Assembly (NCBI RefSeq): GCF_019243775.1
Contig: NZ_CP069157.1
Span: 2,615,418-2,679,417, forward strand
From: Morganella morganii
Lineage (GTDB): Bacteria > Pseudomonadota > Gammaproteobacteria > Enterobacterales > Enterobacteriaceae
Direction of reading: 5' to 3'
Length of the DNA: 64,000 nucleotides
The notes beneath the pieces were generated by a model. It was not told where the DNA came from and did no database searches. It was given only the letters and a program-made list of their open reading frames with translations. Positions 30,334-40,628 of this stretch are shown here, in pieces. Each line of letters opens with the position of its first letter. The stretch's first letter is position 1. Position numbers and translations under genes: made by a program.

Positions 30334-31332
30334 ATGAAGCCAATGAAAAAAACCGAGATATTTATCATTATTCTGATCCTGCTGGCCGGTGCCGGCGGAT
30401 GGTACTGGTGGGAGTCACGCCCGTCGGGGCCTGTACTGCTGTACGGTAATGTGGATATCCGGACGGTGAATCTTGGTTTTCGTGTCGGCGGCAAACTGCA
30501 ATCCCTGAATGCGGATGAAGGGGCGGCGGTTCAGCCCGGTGAGCTGCTCGGTATGCTGGATGATACACCGTACCGTCACGCCCTGCTGAAAGCGGAAGGG
30601 GTACGGGACAGCGCACAGGCGGCATTACTGATGATGGAAACCGGCTACCGCCCGGAAGAAATCGCGCAGGCAAAAGCCGATGTTGCCCGTAATACGGCAG
30701 CGGCGGAATTTGCCCGTCAGTTTTATCAGCGCCAGGCCGGACTGATGAAAAGCCGTGCCATCTCCGCCAATGACCTGGAGAATGCCCGTAATCAGCGCAA
30801 TCAGGCCGATGCGGCACTGAAAGCCTCACAGGACAAACTGAACCAGCTGGAAAACGGTTACCGCAAAGAAGAGATTGCCGAAGCGCGCGGACAGCTGAAA
30901 CAGGCTGAAGCCGCCGTGGAGCAGGCACAGCTTGACCTGGCGGACACACGGCTGACCGCACCGGCAGCAGGTACTATTCTGACCCGCGCCATCGAGCCCG
31001 GCACGATTTTACCGGCAGGCAGCACCGTGTTCACCCTGACACTGACCAATCCGGTGTGGGTACGGGCGTATGTCAGCGAAAGCGAGCTGGGACAGGCACA
31101 GCCCGGCCGTAAAGTATTACTGGAAACCGACAGCCGCCCGGGCAAACCGTATCACGGGCATGTCGGATTCGTCTCCCCGACTGCCGAGTTTACCCCGAAA
31201 TCCGTTGAAACCCCGGCACTGCGGACAGATCTGGTCTACCGTCTGCGCATTGTGGTGACGGATGCCGACCCGCTGCTGCGTCAGGGGATGCCGGTCACTA
31301 TCCGCTTTGATAATGAAGAGCAGCAGCCGTAA
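30334..31332 (+). CDS. ybhG: HlyD-type membrane fusion protein YbhG
   Basis: Periplasmic adaptor subunit of the YbhGFSR exporter. It has 332 residues with one N-terminal membrane anchor (about residues 7-24). It has a lipoyl half-motif near [21 protein letters not shown], a long coiled-coil hairpin rich in Ala/Gln (about 100-200) and a second lipoyl half near [13 protein letters not shown]. ybhF follows after 9 bases. Confidence 0.94.
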   Translation: MKPMKKTEIFIIILILLAGAGGWYWWESRPSGPVLLYGNVDIRTVNLGFRVGGKLQSLNADEGAAVQPGELLGMLDDTPYRHALLKAEGVRDSAQAALLMMETGYRPEEIAQAKADVARNTAAAEFARQFYQRQAGLMKSRAISANDLENARNQRNQADAALKASQDKLNQLENGYRKEEIAEARGQLKQAEAAVEQAQLDLADTRLTAPAAGTILTRAIEPGTILPAGSTVFTLTLTNPVWVRAYVSESELGQAQPGRKVLLETDSRPGKPYHGHVGFVSPTAEFTPKSVETPALRTDLVYRLRIVVTDADPLLRQGMPVTIRFDNEEQQP

Positions 31333-31341
31333 GGAGAGACG

Positions 31342-33087
31342 ATGCCAGACATCACTATCTCCCTCAGTGCCGTCGAAAAATGCTTTCCCGGCCTTGATAA
31401 TCCCGCAGTTAACCGGCTGACCACCACCATCCGGGGCGGTGGTGTAACCGGGCTTGCCGGGCCGGACGGTGCCGGAAAAACCACCCTCATCCGTATGCTA
31501 GCCGGGTTACTGAAACCGGACAGCGGGGAGATCCGCGTGGCCGGGTTTGATCCGATTGAAGACAGTGTGGCTTTGCACGCACAGCTCGGTTATATGCCGC
31601 AGAAATTCGGGCTGTATGAAGATCTGTCCGTGATGGAAAACCTCCGTTTATATGCCGAACTGCGCGGTCTGCCGCACCATGAACAGCAGGCTGTTTTTGA
31701 CCGCCTGCTGACCTTTACTGACCTGACCCGTTTTACCGGCCGCATGGCGGGCAAACTCTCCGGCGGCATGAAACAGAAGCTCGGACTGGCCTGCACACTG
31801 CTCGGGCAGCCGCAGGTGCTGCTGCTCGATGAGCCGGGTGTGGGAGTCGATCCTATCGCCCGCCGCGAACTGTGGCGGATGGTGCACACTCTCGCCGATG
31901 ACGGCATGCTGATCCTCTGGAGTACCTCTTATCTGGATGAGGCAGAACAGTGCCGCGATGTGCTGCTGCTCAATCAGGGAAAAGTCATTTATGAGGGCAA
32001 ACCGGCACATCTGACAGAAACGATGGAAGGCCGCTCTTTCCTGCTCTCCGCAGCCCCCGGTGAACGCCGCCGCATCTTACAGGAGGCATTGATTCAGCCA
32101 CAGGTGTCTGATGGTGTTATTCAGGGACGTTATGTCCGGCTGATTGTAAAACCACAGGCCGATACCCGCACCCTGCTCAGCGCGCTGAAATGCCCGGATG
32201 CAGAGCTGCTGCCCGCTAAGCCTCGTTTTGAGGATGCATTTATTGATCTGCTCGGCGGCGGCCCTTCTCACCGCTCACAGCTGGCGCAGATTATGCCGCA
32301 GATCCCGGCGGCACCGGATGAGACCGTGATTGAAGCCGTCAGCCTGACCAAAAAATTCGGTGATTTTGCCGCGACCGATCATGTGGATTTTCAGGTCAAA
32401 CGCGGGGAGATTTTCGGCCTGCTCGGCCCGAACGGTGCGGGCAAATCCACCACCTTTAAGATGATGTGCGGCCTGATGATCCCGAGCAGCGGCCGCGCTC
32501 TGGTGCTGGGGCTGGATCTGAAAACCAGCTCAGCCAAAGCCCGCAGCCGCCTGGGTTATATGGCGCAGAAGTTTTCTCTCTACGGCAATCTGACGGTCGC
32601 CCAGAACCTGAAATTTTTCTCCGGCGCTTACGGGCTGCGCGGCAAAGCGCAGCAGCAGAAAATCGATGATATGGTAAATGCTTTTAATTTCACCCCGATC
32701 CTGCGCCAGACCACCGAAGATTTGCCGCTCGGCTTCAAACAGCGGCTGGCGCTGGCCTGTGCCCTGATGCATGAACCGGATATTCTCTTTCTCGACGAAC
32801 CCACCTCCGGCGTTGACCCGCTCACCCGCCGTGAATTCTGGCTGCATATTAACGGCATGGTGGATAAAGGTGTGACCGTGATGGTGACCACCCACTTTAT
32901 GGATGAGGCGGAATATTGTGACCGCATCGGGCTGGTCTATCACGGCAAAATCATTGCTGCCGGCACCCCCGATGAACTGAAAGCCTCGGTGGCAGACGAC
33001 ACCCGTCCTGATCCGTCAATGGAAGATGCCTTTATCGGGCTGGTCGAGGAGTATGACAAAGAAAGCGCACAGGAGGCCGCATCATGA
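31342..33087 (+). CDS. ybhF: ABC transporter ATP-binding protein YbhF (two nucleotide-binding domains)
   Basis: A 581-residue protein with two fused ABC domains powering the YbhRS permease. Domain 1 has Walker A GPDGAGKT, signature LSGGMKQK and Walker [14 protein letters not shown]. Domain 2 has Walker A GPNGAGKS, a degenerate signature LPLGFKQR and Walker [14 protein letters not shown]. The asymmetry suggests one non-equivalent ATP site. The stop overlaps the ybhS start (ATGA). The E. coli system exports cationic dyes and some antibiotics. Confidence 0.95.
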   Translation: MPDITISLSAVEKCFPGLDNPAVNRLTTTIRGGGVTGLAGPDGAGKTTLIRMLAGLLKPDSGEIRVAGFDPIEDSVALHAQLGYMPQKFGLYEDLSVMENLRLYAELRGLPHHEQQAVFDRLLTFTDLTRFTGRMAGKLSGGMKQKLGLACTLLGQPQVLLLDEPGVGVDPIARRELWRMVHTLADDGMLILWSTSYLDEAEQCRDVLLLNQGKVIYEGKPAHLTETMEGRSFLLSAAPGERRRILQEALIQPQVSDGVIQGRYVRLIVKPQADTRTLLSALKCPDAELLPAKPRFEDAFIDLLGGGPSHRSQLAQIMPQIPAAPDETVIEAVSLTKKFGDFAATDHVDFQVKRGEIFGLLGPNGAGKSTTFKMMCGLMIPSSGRALVLGLDLKTSSAKARSRLGYMAQKFSLYGNLTVAQNLKFFSGAYGLRGKAQQQKIDDMVNAFNFTPILRQTTEDLPLGFKQRLALACALMHEPDILFLDEPTSGVDPLTRREFWLHINGMVDKGVTVMVTTHFMDEAEYCDRIGLVYHGKIIAAGTPDELKASVADDTRPDPSMEDAFIGLVEEYDKESAQEAAS

Positions 33088-34220
33088 GCACACCTTCCGG
33101 TTTTTCATGGCGCCGTCTGCGGGCGCTGTGCATCAAAGAGAGCAAACAGATTGTCCGCGACCCGTCGAGTGCCCTGATCGCAATTGTGATCCCGCTGATT
33201 CTGTTATTTATTTTCGGTTACGGCATCAATCTGGATTCATCAAAACTGCGCCTCGGGATTCTGGTGAATCAGCAGAGCGAACCGGCGCGGGAGCTGATCA
33301 ACGCCTTTACCGGCTCTCCGTTTATTGATGCCACCCTCAGTGATAACCGCCGTGAATTAATTGATAAACTCCAGGCGGGGCATATCCGCGGTATTGTGGT
33401 GATCCCGGCGGATTTGGACAAACGTCTGGCTCGTCAGGGTGATATCGCACAGATTCAGGTGATTACGGACGGCAGCGAGCCCAATACCGCCAACTTTGTA
33501 CAGGGCTATGCCAGCGGTATCTGGCAGGTCTGGCAGCAGCAGCGGGCACAGGATCGGGGGATCAGCAGTGAGCCGACTGTTGATGTCCGGCTGCGCTACT
33601 GGTTTAACCCGGCTGCTATCAGCCAGCATTTTATTATACCGGGCGCTATCAGCATCATTATTACCGTGGTCGGCGCTATCCTGACCTCACTGGTGGTGGC
33701 ACGGGAATGGGAGCGCGGCACCATGGAAGCCCTGCTTTCCACTCAGGTAACCAAAACGGAACTGCTGCTCTCCAAACTGCTGCCGTATCAGGTGCTCGGC
33801 AGCTTTGTCATGGTGCTGTGTATGGTGGTGACCGTGTATGTGCTGGATGTGCCGTATCACGGCTCGCTGTGGCTTCTGGCCCTGGTGACCTCCCTCTATC
33901 TCGCCACCGCGCTTGGTATGGGATTGCTGATATCCACCGTGACCCGCAATCAGTTTAACGCGGCTATGATTTCGCTGAACGCCGCATTTCTGCCTGCGAT
34001 TATGCTGTCCGGCTTTGTGTTTGAAATTGACAGTATGCCGGTGGCGATACAGGTGGTAACTTATGTGATCCCGGCGCGCTACTTTGTGGAAAGCCTGCAG
34101 ACTCTGTTCCTGGCGGGTAATATTATGCCGGTGATTATCAGTAATCTGGTGTTGCTGATCCTGTCAGCGCTTGTGTTTATCGGCCTGACCGCCCTGAAAA
34201 CCCGCCGCCGGCTTGATTAA
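33084..34220 (+). CDS. ybhS: ABC-2-type transport permease YbhS
   Basis: A 378-residue inner-membrane permease with an N-terminal helix, a large periplasmic domain (about residues 45-175) and five C-terminal helices with the ABC-2 motif [29 protein letters not shown]. It pairs with YbhR to form the membrane channel. It overlaps ybhF by 4 bases. Confidence 0.94.
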   Translation: MSTPSGFSWRRLRALCIKESKQIVRDPSSALIAIVIPLILLFIFGYGINLDSSKLRLGILVNQQSEPARELINAFTGSPFIDATLSDNRRELIDKLQAGHIRGIVVIPADLDKRLARQGDIAQIQVITDGSEPNTANFVQGYASGIWQVWQQQRAQDRGISSEPTVDVRLRYWFNPAAISQHFIIPGAISIIITVVGAILTSLVVAREWERGTMEALLSTQVTKTELLLSKLLPYQVLGSFVMVLCMVVTVYVLDVPYHGSLWLLALVTSLYLATALGMGLLISTVTRNQFNAAMISLNAAFLPAIMLSGFVFEIDSMPVAIQVVTYVIPARYFVESLQTLFLAGNIMPVIISNLVLLILSALVFIGLTALKTRRRLD

Positions 34221-34230
34221 GGAGACTGCC

Positions 34231-35328
34231 ATGTTTCATCGGATACTCACCTTAATTATCAAAGAGCTGCAATTACTTCTCCGTGAGCGGCAGACCCGTA
34301 CGATCCTGATCGTACCGGTAATTTTTCAGATGATTTTGTTCCCGCTGGCGGCAACGCTGGAAGTCACCAACGCCACTATCGCCATTTATGATGAGGACAA
34401 AGGCCCCGCATCCATTGAACTGACCCAGCAGTTTGCCAAAGCCAGTGCGTTTTCTGATGTGCTGCTGATCCAGAACCGGCATGATGTACAGGATGTGATT
34501 GATAACCGCAAAGCCCTGCTGCTGGTGCATTTCCCGCAGAATTTCAGTGCACAGCTCGCCGCACAGAAACCGGCACAGCTGCAAATCCTGCTCGACGGAC
34601 GAAACTCCAACAGTGCGCAGATTGCCGCCAATTATGTTCAGCAAATCACCGCGCATTACCAGCAGGAGCGGATGCCGCAGGCGGTCACCAGTGAGCTGGT
34701 GGTGCGCAACTGGTATAACCCGAATCTGGATTACAAATGGTTTATCGTGCCGTCGCTGGTGGCGCTGATCACCACCATCGGCGTGATGATTGTCACCTCT
34801 CTCTCTGTTGCCCGTGAGCGGGAACAGGGTACGCTGGATCAGTTGCTGGTTTCGCCGCTGACCACCGGTGAAATCTTTGTTGGTAAGGCAGTTCCGGCAC
34901 TGATAGTGGCCACGGTCCAGGCCAGTATTGTGCTGGTGATCGGCATTTTCGCTTACCGCATCCCCTTCTCCGGTTCACTGATCCTGTTTTATTTCACCAT
35001 GATGGTGTACGGCCTGTCGCTGGTCGGGTTCGGTCTGTTAATCTCCGCACTCTCCGCCACCCAGCAGCAGGCCTTTATCGGCGTGTTTGTCTTTATGATG
35101 CCTGCCGTGCTGCTGTCCGGTTATATTGCCCCGGTGGAGAATATGCCGGTCTGGCTGCAACATATCACCTGGGTCAATCCTATCCGCCATTTTAATGAAA
35201 TCACCAAACAGATTTACCTCAAAGATGCGGATTTCAGTGTTATCCGCCAGAGCCTCTGGCCGCTGCTGGTGATTGCCGTGACCACCGGAACCGCCGCCTA
35301 TGCGTTGTTCCGGCGCAAGATTGCGTGA
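34231..35328 (+). CDS. ybhR: ABC-2-type transport permease YbhR
   Basis: A 365-residue partner of YbhS with the same topology. It has the motif [25 protein letters not shown], and [17 protein letters not shown] near the C-terminus. ATG 34231 is chosen because AAGGAG lies 6 bases upstream and the protein then begins like E. coli YbhR (MFHR); an in-frame TTG at 34213 overlaps ybhS. Last gene of the operon, ended by a strong hairpin. Confidence 0.94.
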   Translation: MFHRILTLIIKELQLLLRERQTRTILIVPVIFQMILFPLAATLEVTNATIAIYDEDKGPASIELTQQFAKASAFSDVLLIQNRHDVQDVIDNRKALLLVHFPQNFSAQLAAQKPAQLQILLDGRNSNSAQIAANYVQQITAHYQQERMPQAVTSELVVRNWYNPNLDYKWFIVPSLVALITTIGVMIVTSLSVAREREQGTLDQLLVSPLTTGEIFVGKAVPALIVATVQASIVLVIGIFAYRIPFSGSLILFYFTMMVYGLSLVGFGLLISALSATQQQAFIGVFVFMMPAVLLSGYIAPVENMPVWLQHITWVNPIRHFNEITKQIYLKDADFSVIRQSLWPLLVIAVTTGTAAYALFRRKIA

Positions 35329-35339
35329 ATCAGAACGTA

Positions 35340-35366
35340 AAAAGGCCGGTTTTCACCGGCCTTTCA
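35340..35366. terminator. Bidirectional terminator between ybhR and ybhL
   Basis: AAAGGCCGGT (35341-35350) pairs with ACCGGCCTTT (35355-35364) across a TTTC loop, between convergent genes. Confidence 0.8.
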
Positions 35367-35391
35367 TTGTTACATCCTGTTCTGTCTGTGA

Positions 35392-36102
35392 TTAGCGGCG
35401 GTCGCCCAGCAGGCGCAGCAGCATCAGGAACAGGTTGATGAAGTCCAGGTACAGCGACAACGCACCCACGATCGCATAGCGGCGCATGGTGTCTTTGTTG
35501 TTGCTGTCAATCTGCTCACCCAGCTCACGCAGTTTCTGAGTGTCATACGCGGTCAGACCGGCAAACACAATCACACCGATATAGGTGATGATCAGTGTCA
35601 TACCTTCGCTTTTCAGCCAGATATTAACCAGTGACGCGATGATAATACCAATCAGCCCCATAAACAGGAAGTTACCCATCCCGGACAGGCTGCGCTTGGT
35701 GGTGTAACCGTAGATACTCAGCGCACCGAACATCCCTGCCGTGATAAAGAAGGTGCTGACGATAGATGCATCTGTATACACGATAAAGATACTGGAGAGC
35801 GTCAGCCCTGTCAGTGCGGAATAGAGCATAAACAGCCCGGTCGCCATGGACGCGCTCAGGCGCTCAACCATGCCGGAGATAATCCAGACCAGTGCCAGCT
35901 GAGCAATAATCAGGCCGAAGAAGGTGATTTTGCTGGAGAAAACAAAGCTCATAATCGCCATCGAGTTAGACGAATACCAGGCGACGAAGGCAGTCAGCAG
36001 CAGGCCGCACGCCATCCAGCCGTAAACCTGGGCCATATAAGCCTGAATACCGGAGCCCGCCTGTGAAACTATCGAGCCGTTAGAACGAGGAAATCGGTCC
36101 AT
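35392..36102 (-). CDS. ybhL: Bax inhibitor-1/YccA-family membrane protein YbhL
   Basis: A 236-residue inner-membrane protein with seven hydrophobic helices of the BI-1 (TMBIM) family. Conserved stretches include QAYMAQVYGWM, LMLYSALTGLTLSSIFIVY-type sequence and GLTAYDTQKL. The function in bacteria is unclear (ion leak channel or interaction with FtsH in relatives). ATG 36102 (MDRFPRS) matches E. coli; 18 further codons to 36156 are probably untranslated. Confidence 0.93.
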   Translation of the reverse strand: MDRFPRSNGSIVSQAGSGIQAYMAQVYGWMACGLLLTAFVAWYSSNSMAIMSFVFSSKITFFGLIIAQLALVWIISGMVERLSASMATGLFMLYSALTGLTLSSIFIVYTDASIVSTFFITAGMFGALSIYGYTTKRSLSGMGNFLFMGLIGIIIASLVNIWLKSEGMTLIITYIGVIVFAGLTAYDTQKLRELGEQIDSNNKDTMRRYAIVGALSLYLDFINLFLMLLRLLGDRR

Positions 36103-36302
36103 GATGGATAACCCTTTCATCTGTATCAAATTGTTTATCGGATGATAAACGACCAAGGACTATAGATTATCACATAAAAAGGGTGTTGCCAGCAGGCAAA
36201 CTGTCAGGAATTCTCCCCATTTCTTTACAAACAGAGAATATTTTTAACCTGATGTACAGCCGCCGGAAAAAATCCGGCGATCAGGAGGTTATCAGCGGTA
36301 AA

Positions 36303-36758
36303 TTACCAGCGATCTGCGGCTTTCTGGTCGCTTTCTCTGGCATCCACCCAGCGGGTGCCGCCTTCCGGCAATGTCTCTTTTTTCCAGAACGGCGCGCGGG
36401 TTTTTAAGTAATCCATCAGAAATTCAGCCGCTTCAAATGCCATGCCGCGATGGGCAGCACTGACACCGACAAACACAATCTCATCATTCGGGTATAAACT
36501 GCCGACCCTGTGGATCAGCGTCACCCGCTGTAATTCCCAGCGCTCACGCGCCTGTGTGACAATATCCGCCAGCGCTTTTTCGGTCATGCCCGGGTAGTGC
36601 TCCAGCGACAGAGCCGCCACATTATCACCCAGGTTATGATTGCGGACTTTACCGGTGAATGTGACCACTGCGCCGTCATCCGCGCAACCGGCCAGCCACT
36701 GATATTCCTCACCGACACTGAAATTGTCCGTCTGAACAGCAATCCGGGTATTATTCAT
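36303..36758 (-). CDS. moaE: Molybdopterin synthase catalytic subunit MoaE
   Basis: Large subunit of molybdopterin synthase, which converts cyclic pyranopterin monophosphate to molybdopterin using sulfur from MoaD. It has 151 residues. The conserved GAVVTFTGKVRN, LEHYPGMTEKAL, HRVGSL and KTRAPFWKKE segments carry the active-site lysine and arginine. Last gene of moaACDE, 3 bases after moaD. Confidence 0.96.
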   Translation of the reverse strand: MNNTRIAVQTDNFSVGEEYQWLAGCADDGAVVTFTGKVRNHNLGDNVAALSLEHYPGMTEKALADIVTQARERWELQRVTLIHRVGSLYPNDEIVFVGVSAAHRGMAFEAAEFLMDYLKTRAPFWKKETLPEGGTRWVDARESDQKAADRW

Positions 36759-36761
36759 GGC

Positions 36762-37007
36762 TCAGCCTCCGGTGACCGGCGGGAAGAACGCGACTTCGTC
36801 ACCGTCTGTCAGCGGGTGCGACAACGGCACAAAAGACTGATTCACCGCACACAGCAGTTTGCCGGATTCCAGCGCCAGCGCCCAGCGCTCACCGCGCTCA
36901 CATAACGCGGCCCGTAAATCTTCCGCTGTGGCGTAATCATACGGCAGAGAAAGCTCATCGGTATTCACCAGCTCGCGCACCTGCGCGAAAAACAGTACCT
37001 TAATCAT
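36762..37007 (-). CDS. moaD: Molybdopterin synthase sulfur carrier subunit MoaD
   Basis: An 81-residue ubiquitin-fold sulfur carrier ending in the required Gly-Gly (VTGG), which MoeB adenylates and a sulfurtransferase converts to a thiocarboxylate. The [10 protein letters not shown] end is canonical. It overlaps moaC by 4 bases. Confidence 0.96.
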   Translation of the reverse strand: MIKVLFFAQVRELVNTDELSLPYDYATAEDLRAALCERGERWALALESGKLLCAVNQSFVPLSHPLTDGDEVAFFPPVTGG

Positions 37008-37483
37008 GCGTCCGCCTTAAAATGTCCTGATTTCCCGCCGCTTTTTTCCAGTAACCGGACAGGGCCGATAACCATATCCTTCTGCACCGCTTTGCACATA
37101 TCATAAATCGTCAGTGCAGCCACAGAAGCCGCAGTCAGGGCTTCCATCTCCACCCCGGTTTTACCGGTCAGACGGCAGCAGGATTCAATACGCACACGGG
37201 ATGTGTCCGGCTCCGCGCTCAGCTGAACCTCCACTTTGCTCAGCATCAGCGGGTGACACAGCGGGATCAGATCCCAGGTTCGTTTAGCGGCCTGGATACC
37301 GGCGATACGGGCTGTCGCAAAGACATCCCCTTTGTGATGGTTGCCGTCAATAATCATCTGTAAGGTTTTGGCATCCATGGTGATAAAGGCTTCGGCGCGC
37401 GCTTCGCGGACAGTTTCCTGCTTTCCGGACACATCCACCATGTTGGCTTCGCCCGCCGCATTAATATGGGTGAGTTGAGACAT
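37004..37483 (-). CDS. moaC: Cyclic pyranopterin monophosphate synthase MoaC
   Basis: Rearranges the MoaA product to cyclic pyranopterin monophosphate. It has 159 residues. The conserved [36 protein letters not shown] and [10 protein letters not shown] segments are present. It follows moaA directly after 25 bases; no moaB lies between them, in contrast to E. coli. Confidence 0.96.
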   Translation of the reverse strand: MSQLTHINAAGEANMVDVSGKQETVREARAEAFITMDAKTLQMIIDGNHHKGDVFATARIAGIQAAKRTWDLIPLCHPLMLSKVEVQLSAEPDTSRVRIESCCRLTGKTGVEMEALTAASVAALTIYDMCKAVQKDMVIGPVRLLEKSGGKSGHFKADA

Positions 37484-37508
37484 GTAAACTCCTGATATGA
37501 CCGGCGGA

Positions 37509-38492
37509 TCAGCCGCCGATAACGGATAAATTCGGGGTAATACCGCTGTCCCCCTGATGGAGGAAATGGGTTTCGCGTTTGTGCTGCAATGCGCGCTGAA
37601 GTCGTGCTTTCAGCTCCGCATCGTGTCCGTCTTCCGCCAGCAGGTCACGCAGCGTGATCCCCTGCTCACCGAACAGGCACAGATGCAGATTACCGACCGC
37701 CGACACCCGCAGACGGTTACAGCTCTGACAGAAGTCTTTTTCATACGGCATGATCAGGCCGATTTCGCCCTGATAATCCGGATGACTGAACACCTGTGCC
37801 GGGCCGTCACTGCGGGCACGCGCCACCTGCTGCCAGCCTGCCTGTAACAGACGGGCGCGGATAACATTGCCGGAGATATGGAAACGGCGGAACACATCGC
37901 TGCCGTCACCGGTTTCCATCAGTTCGATAAAACGCAGCTGGATCGGGCGGTCTTTGATCCAGTTCAGAAATGCAGGCAGATGGATGTCATTGACATTCTT
38001 CATCAGCACCACATTCACTTTCACCTTCTCAAAACCGGCGTCAAACGCGGCATCGATACCACTCATCACCTGCATGAATTTATCCTGCCCGGTGATAGCG
38101 TGAAACTGGCGCGGGTCGAGGCTGTCAACGCTGACATTCACGGCGCTCAGCCCGGCGGCACGCCAGTCGCGGATATCCCGTGCCATGCGGTAACCGTTGG
38201 TGGTCACGGCAATGGTGCGGATATTCTCATTTTCGCGGATAGCGGCAACGATATCGGTAAAATCGCGGCGCATGGTCGGCTCACCGCCGGTCAGACGGAT
38301 TTTTTCCGTGCCCAGCTGAGCAAATGCGCGGGTCACCCGGCGGATTTCGCCGAGAGAAAGAAAGGATTTGTGTCCGTTTGGTTTATAACCATCAGGCAGA
38401 CAATAGTTGCAACGGAAATTGCAAACGTCTGTCACGGAGAGGCGCAGATAATAAAATTTGCGCGCAAAGGGATCTGTCAGTTGTTCAGTCAT
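37509..38492 (-). CDS. moaA: GTP 3',8-cyclase MoaA
   Basis: Radical SAM enzyme that cyclises GTP as the first step of Moco synthesis. It has 327 residues. The SAM cluster motif is CNFRCNYC; the C-terminal cluster cysteines lie in [21 protein letters not shown]. The C-terminal Gly-Gly is essential in the family and is present (VIGG). ATG 38492 with AAAGG upstream gives an N-terminus like E. coli; 23 more codons to 38561 run into the riboswitch. Confidence 0.96.
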   Translation of the reverse strand: MTEQLTDPFARKFYYLRLSVTDVCNFRCNYCLPDGYKPNGHKSFLSLGEIRRVTRAFAQLGTEKIRLTGGEPTMRRDFTDIVAAIRENENIRTIAVTTNGYRMARDIRDWRAAGLSAVNVSVDSLDPRQFHAITGQDKFMQVMSGIDAAFDAGFEKVKVNVVLMKNVNDIHLPAFLNWIKDRPIQLRFIELMETGDGSDVFRRFHISGNVIRARLLQAGWQQVARARSDGPAQVFSHPDYQGEIGLIMPYEKDFCQSCNRLRVSAVGNLHLCLFGEQGITLRDLLAEDGHDAELKARLQRALQHKRETHFLHQGDSGITPNLSVIGG

Positions 38493-38524
38493 AACACCTT
38501 TCCAAATACGGGAGATGCGGACAT

Positions 38525-38620
38525 TTCTATCCTGCACCCTGGTGGCACTCGTGAGTGTCACGGCCAGCTCACCCTATTTCCGGTTCTGACCTGAAACGTA
38601 GGTGTGAAGGCTAGGAGTTA
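38525..38620 (-). ncRNA. Moco (molybdenum cofactor) riboswitch in the moaA leader
   Basis: On the minus strand the leader contains ACTCCTAGCC, a CCTACGTTTCAGG hairpin, GGGTGAGCTGGCCGTGACA, a CACTC-ACGA-GTG hairpin and GCCACCAGGGTGCAGG in the order and spacing of the Moco RNA motif of E. coli moaABCDE. The UAGC and UUCAC segments can pair with GCUG and GUGAG. It ends about 30 bases before the moaA start, so it probably acts on translation. It is expected to repress moa when Moco is plentiful. Confidence 0.85.
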
Positions 38621-38648
38621 ATCGTTGTCATTAATGCTGTTAATAACC

Positions 38649-38673
38649 ACGCTAAGTGAATTGATTCTAGCGT
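38649..38673. promoter_or_regulatory. Inverted repeat ACGCTA-N13-TAGCGT upstream of the Moco riboswitch
   Basis: Arms at 38649-38654 and 38668-38673. It could be a ModE-type site activating moa, as in E. coli, but it is one base shorter across than the modA operator in this window. A TAGAAT candidate -10 on the minus strand overlaps one arm. Confidence 0.35.
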
Positions 38674-38837
38674 TGCCCTGCGGGAATTACCATGACAAAT
38701 ACGCTATATATCTTATTATACAACGAGTTACCGGGCCTCCGGGAAAAGGAACGGATACGCCGGATAACGAAAATTTCACACAGTTTTTCAATTAATTAGC
38801 AAATCCATTATAGGTCACTGAATAAATAATAAACAGC

Positions 38838-38861
38838 AAACCGCCGGAAATACGGCGGTTT
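38838..38861 (-). terminator. Hairpin after the GNAT gene
   Basis: AAACCGCCG (38838-38846) pairs with CGGCGGTTT (38853-38861), followed on the minus strand by a T-rich stretch. Confidence 0.65.
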
Positions 38862-38915
38862 GACAGGAAAATTATTTACCGGTTTCTTGATCTGACACAG
38901 GTATAGCAGGCCCGG

Positions 38916-39458
38916 TCAGTCCAGTGTAACGTGATAGAAAATAACGGATTTATGATTCATTCTCAGTGTCTCCTGCGGGCGGAATCCGTTACGCTCTGCC
39001 AGCCGGATGGAGGGTTTATTCTCTGGAGCAATAATACACACGCATTCATTAATACCGCGCACCTCTTTCAGCCAGTTCAGTATGGCTCCCAATGCTTCAC
39101 CGGCATAGCCCTTACCGTGTGCCCGCTTTGTAAACACCCAACCCGCTTCCGGATAGTGGCTGATGTCTTTTTCCATTTCACGGTAAAAATCCGCAAAACC
39201 GATATCCCCGATATACTCTCCGGTGCTTTTCTCCCTGACCGCCCAGTAACCATAGCCCAGCAGCGGCCACAACCCGAGATACGCCAGCATCCGCATCCAG
39301 CTGTCACGCGGTGTGGAGATTTGTCCTGCCATAACATGATGCGTTACCACCGTGTCTGACCACATATCAGCAACCGCCGCATGATCTTCTCTGCGGTGGG
39401 CACTCAGGATCAGACGGTCAGTTTCCAGCACCGGAATGGTGCACGTCAGGTCATTCAT
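38916..39458 (-). CDS. GNAT-family acetyltransferase (RimJ/RimL-like)
   Basis: A 180-residue cytoplasmic enzyme with the RimJ/RimL-type layout: LETDRLILSAHRREDH at the N-terminus, the acetyl-CoA loop HGKGYAGEALGAILNW and ENKPSIRLAERNGFRPQE near the C-terminus. The acceptor is unknown. Monocistronic. It is not present at this place in E. coli. Confidence 0.85.
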   Translation of the reverse strand: MNDLTCTIPVLETDRLILSAHRREDHAAVADMWSDTVVTHHVMAGQISTPRDSWMRMLAYLGLWPLLGYGYWAVREKSTGEYIGDIGFADFYREMEKDISHYPEAGWVFTKRAHGKGYAGEALGAILNWLKEVRGINECVCIIAPENKPSIRLAERNGFRPQETLRMNHKSVIFYHVTLD

Positions 39459-39714
39459 GATGTTCTTCCTGTCATTTATTGATTTTTGTTATTGATGTTT
39501 ATTTGTGATGCTTTCAGTCACCGCATTCACTCATACCATGACTTCCCTGCCGCTGCCACTTCTGAATCACACGTAAAAGTACGCAGCAAAAAGATAATTT
39601 ATCTTTATGATTGACCGGAGTTTGATAAATCTCAGTATCGTGACGCGAAAAATTGGTTTTTATGATAGATTACCGCGCAAATAAATATGAAAACTCAGGG
39701 AATGCATAAACACT

Positions 39715-40623
39715 ATGGGAAACCGCACACTCACGTCGCTGGAACATGTTGTTGCTTTAGGCGGAGGCCACGGGCTGGGACGGGTGATGTCCTGCCTGAA
39801 CGGTCTGGGATCGCGGCTGACCGGCGTGGTCACCACCACGGATAACGGCGGCTCCACCGGCCGGATCCGCCGGGCGGAGGGCGGCATTGCCTGGGGCGAT
39901 ATGCGCAACTGTCTCAATCAGATGATCACGGAGCCGTCGATTGCTTCCACCATGTTTGAATACCGTTTTAGCGGTAACGGCGAACTGGCGGGACATAACC
40001 TCGGCAACCTGATGCTCAAGGCGCTGGATCATATGAGTGTGCGTCCGCTGGATGCCATCAATCTGATCCGCAATATGCTGAAAGTCAAAGCTAAATTGAT
40101 ACCGATGTCGGAAACGCCGGTCGACCTGATGGCTATCGACAGCGAAGGTCATGAAGTGTACGGCGAAGTGAATGTCGATCAGCTGACCTGCCCGCCGCAG
40201 GAGTTACAGCTATCCCCGCCGGTGAAAACCACCAAAGAGGCGCTGGATGCCATCTGCCGCGCGGAACTGATTATTATCGGGCCGGGCAGTTTCTTTACCA
40301 GCCTGATGCCGCTGATGCTGCTGCCCGATTTCACCAAAGCCATTAATTTTAATCAGGCGCCGATGATCTATATTGAGAATCTCGGCAAAGAACTGAGCCC
40401 GGCCGCGGCGTCCCTCAGCCTGAGTGAAAAAATCGCCGTGATTGAAAAACGCATCGGCCGCAAACGGATAGATGCAGTGGTGTGCGCACCGCATATCAAT
40501 ACCGGCGACCTCGGCGACCGCCTGATTGTCAGAGAGGTCCTGGAGGCACAGGATGTACCGTACCGCCATGACCGCCGCCTGCTGCTGAGTGCGCTGGATA
40601 AAACAATCGCCCTGCTGCCCTGA
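39715..40623 (+). CDS. ybhK: YvcK/YbhK-family gluconeogenesis factor
   Basis: A 302-residue member of the CofD-like/YvcK family. It has the N-terminal [15 protein letters not shown] nucleotide site, [21 protein letters not shown] and [11 protein letters not shown] motifs. B. subtilis YvcK binds UDP-GlcNAc and is needed for growth on gluconeogenic carbon; E. coli YbhK is little studied. The ribosome site is weak. It is convergent with uvrB, with 5 bases between the genes. Confidence 0.93.
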   Translation: MGNRTLTSLEHVVALGGGHGLGRVMSCLNGLGSRLTGVVTTTDNGGSTGRIRRAEGGIAWGDMRNCLNQMITEPSIASTMFEYRFSGNGELAGHNLGNLMLKALDHMSVRPLDAINLIRNMLKVKAKLIPMSETPVDLMAIDSEGHEVYGEVNVDQLTCPPQELQLSPPVKTTKEALDAICRAELIIIGPGSFFTSLMPLMLLPDFTKAINFNQAPMIYIENLGKELSPAAASLSLSEKIAVIEKRIGRKRIDAVVCAPHINTGDLGDRLIVREVLEAQDVPYRHDRRLLLSALDKTIALLP

Positions 40624-40628
40624 TCCCG

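Larger units (their letters stand above)
38493..38915. other. moaA leader and upstream region
   Basis: 423 bases holding the Moco riboswitch, an inverted repeat likely tied to the moa promoter, an AT-rich stretch and the GNAT gene terminator (38838-38861). No gene is seen. Confidence 0.7.

Noticed and set aside
36249-36293. Terminator after moaE
   Set aside because: A CGCCGGA/TCCGGCG hairpin is present but has no T run on the minus strand; not strong enough to call.
37878-38594. A 238-codon open frame opposite moaA and its leader
   Set aside because: Antisense shadow of moaA that also runs through the Moco riboswitch.
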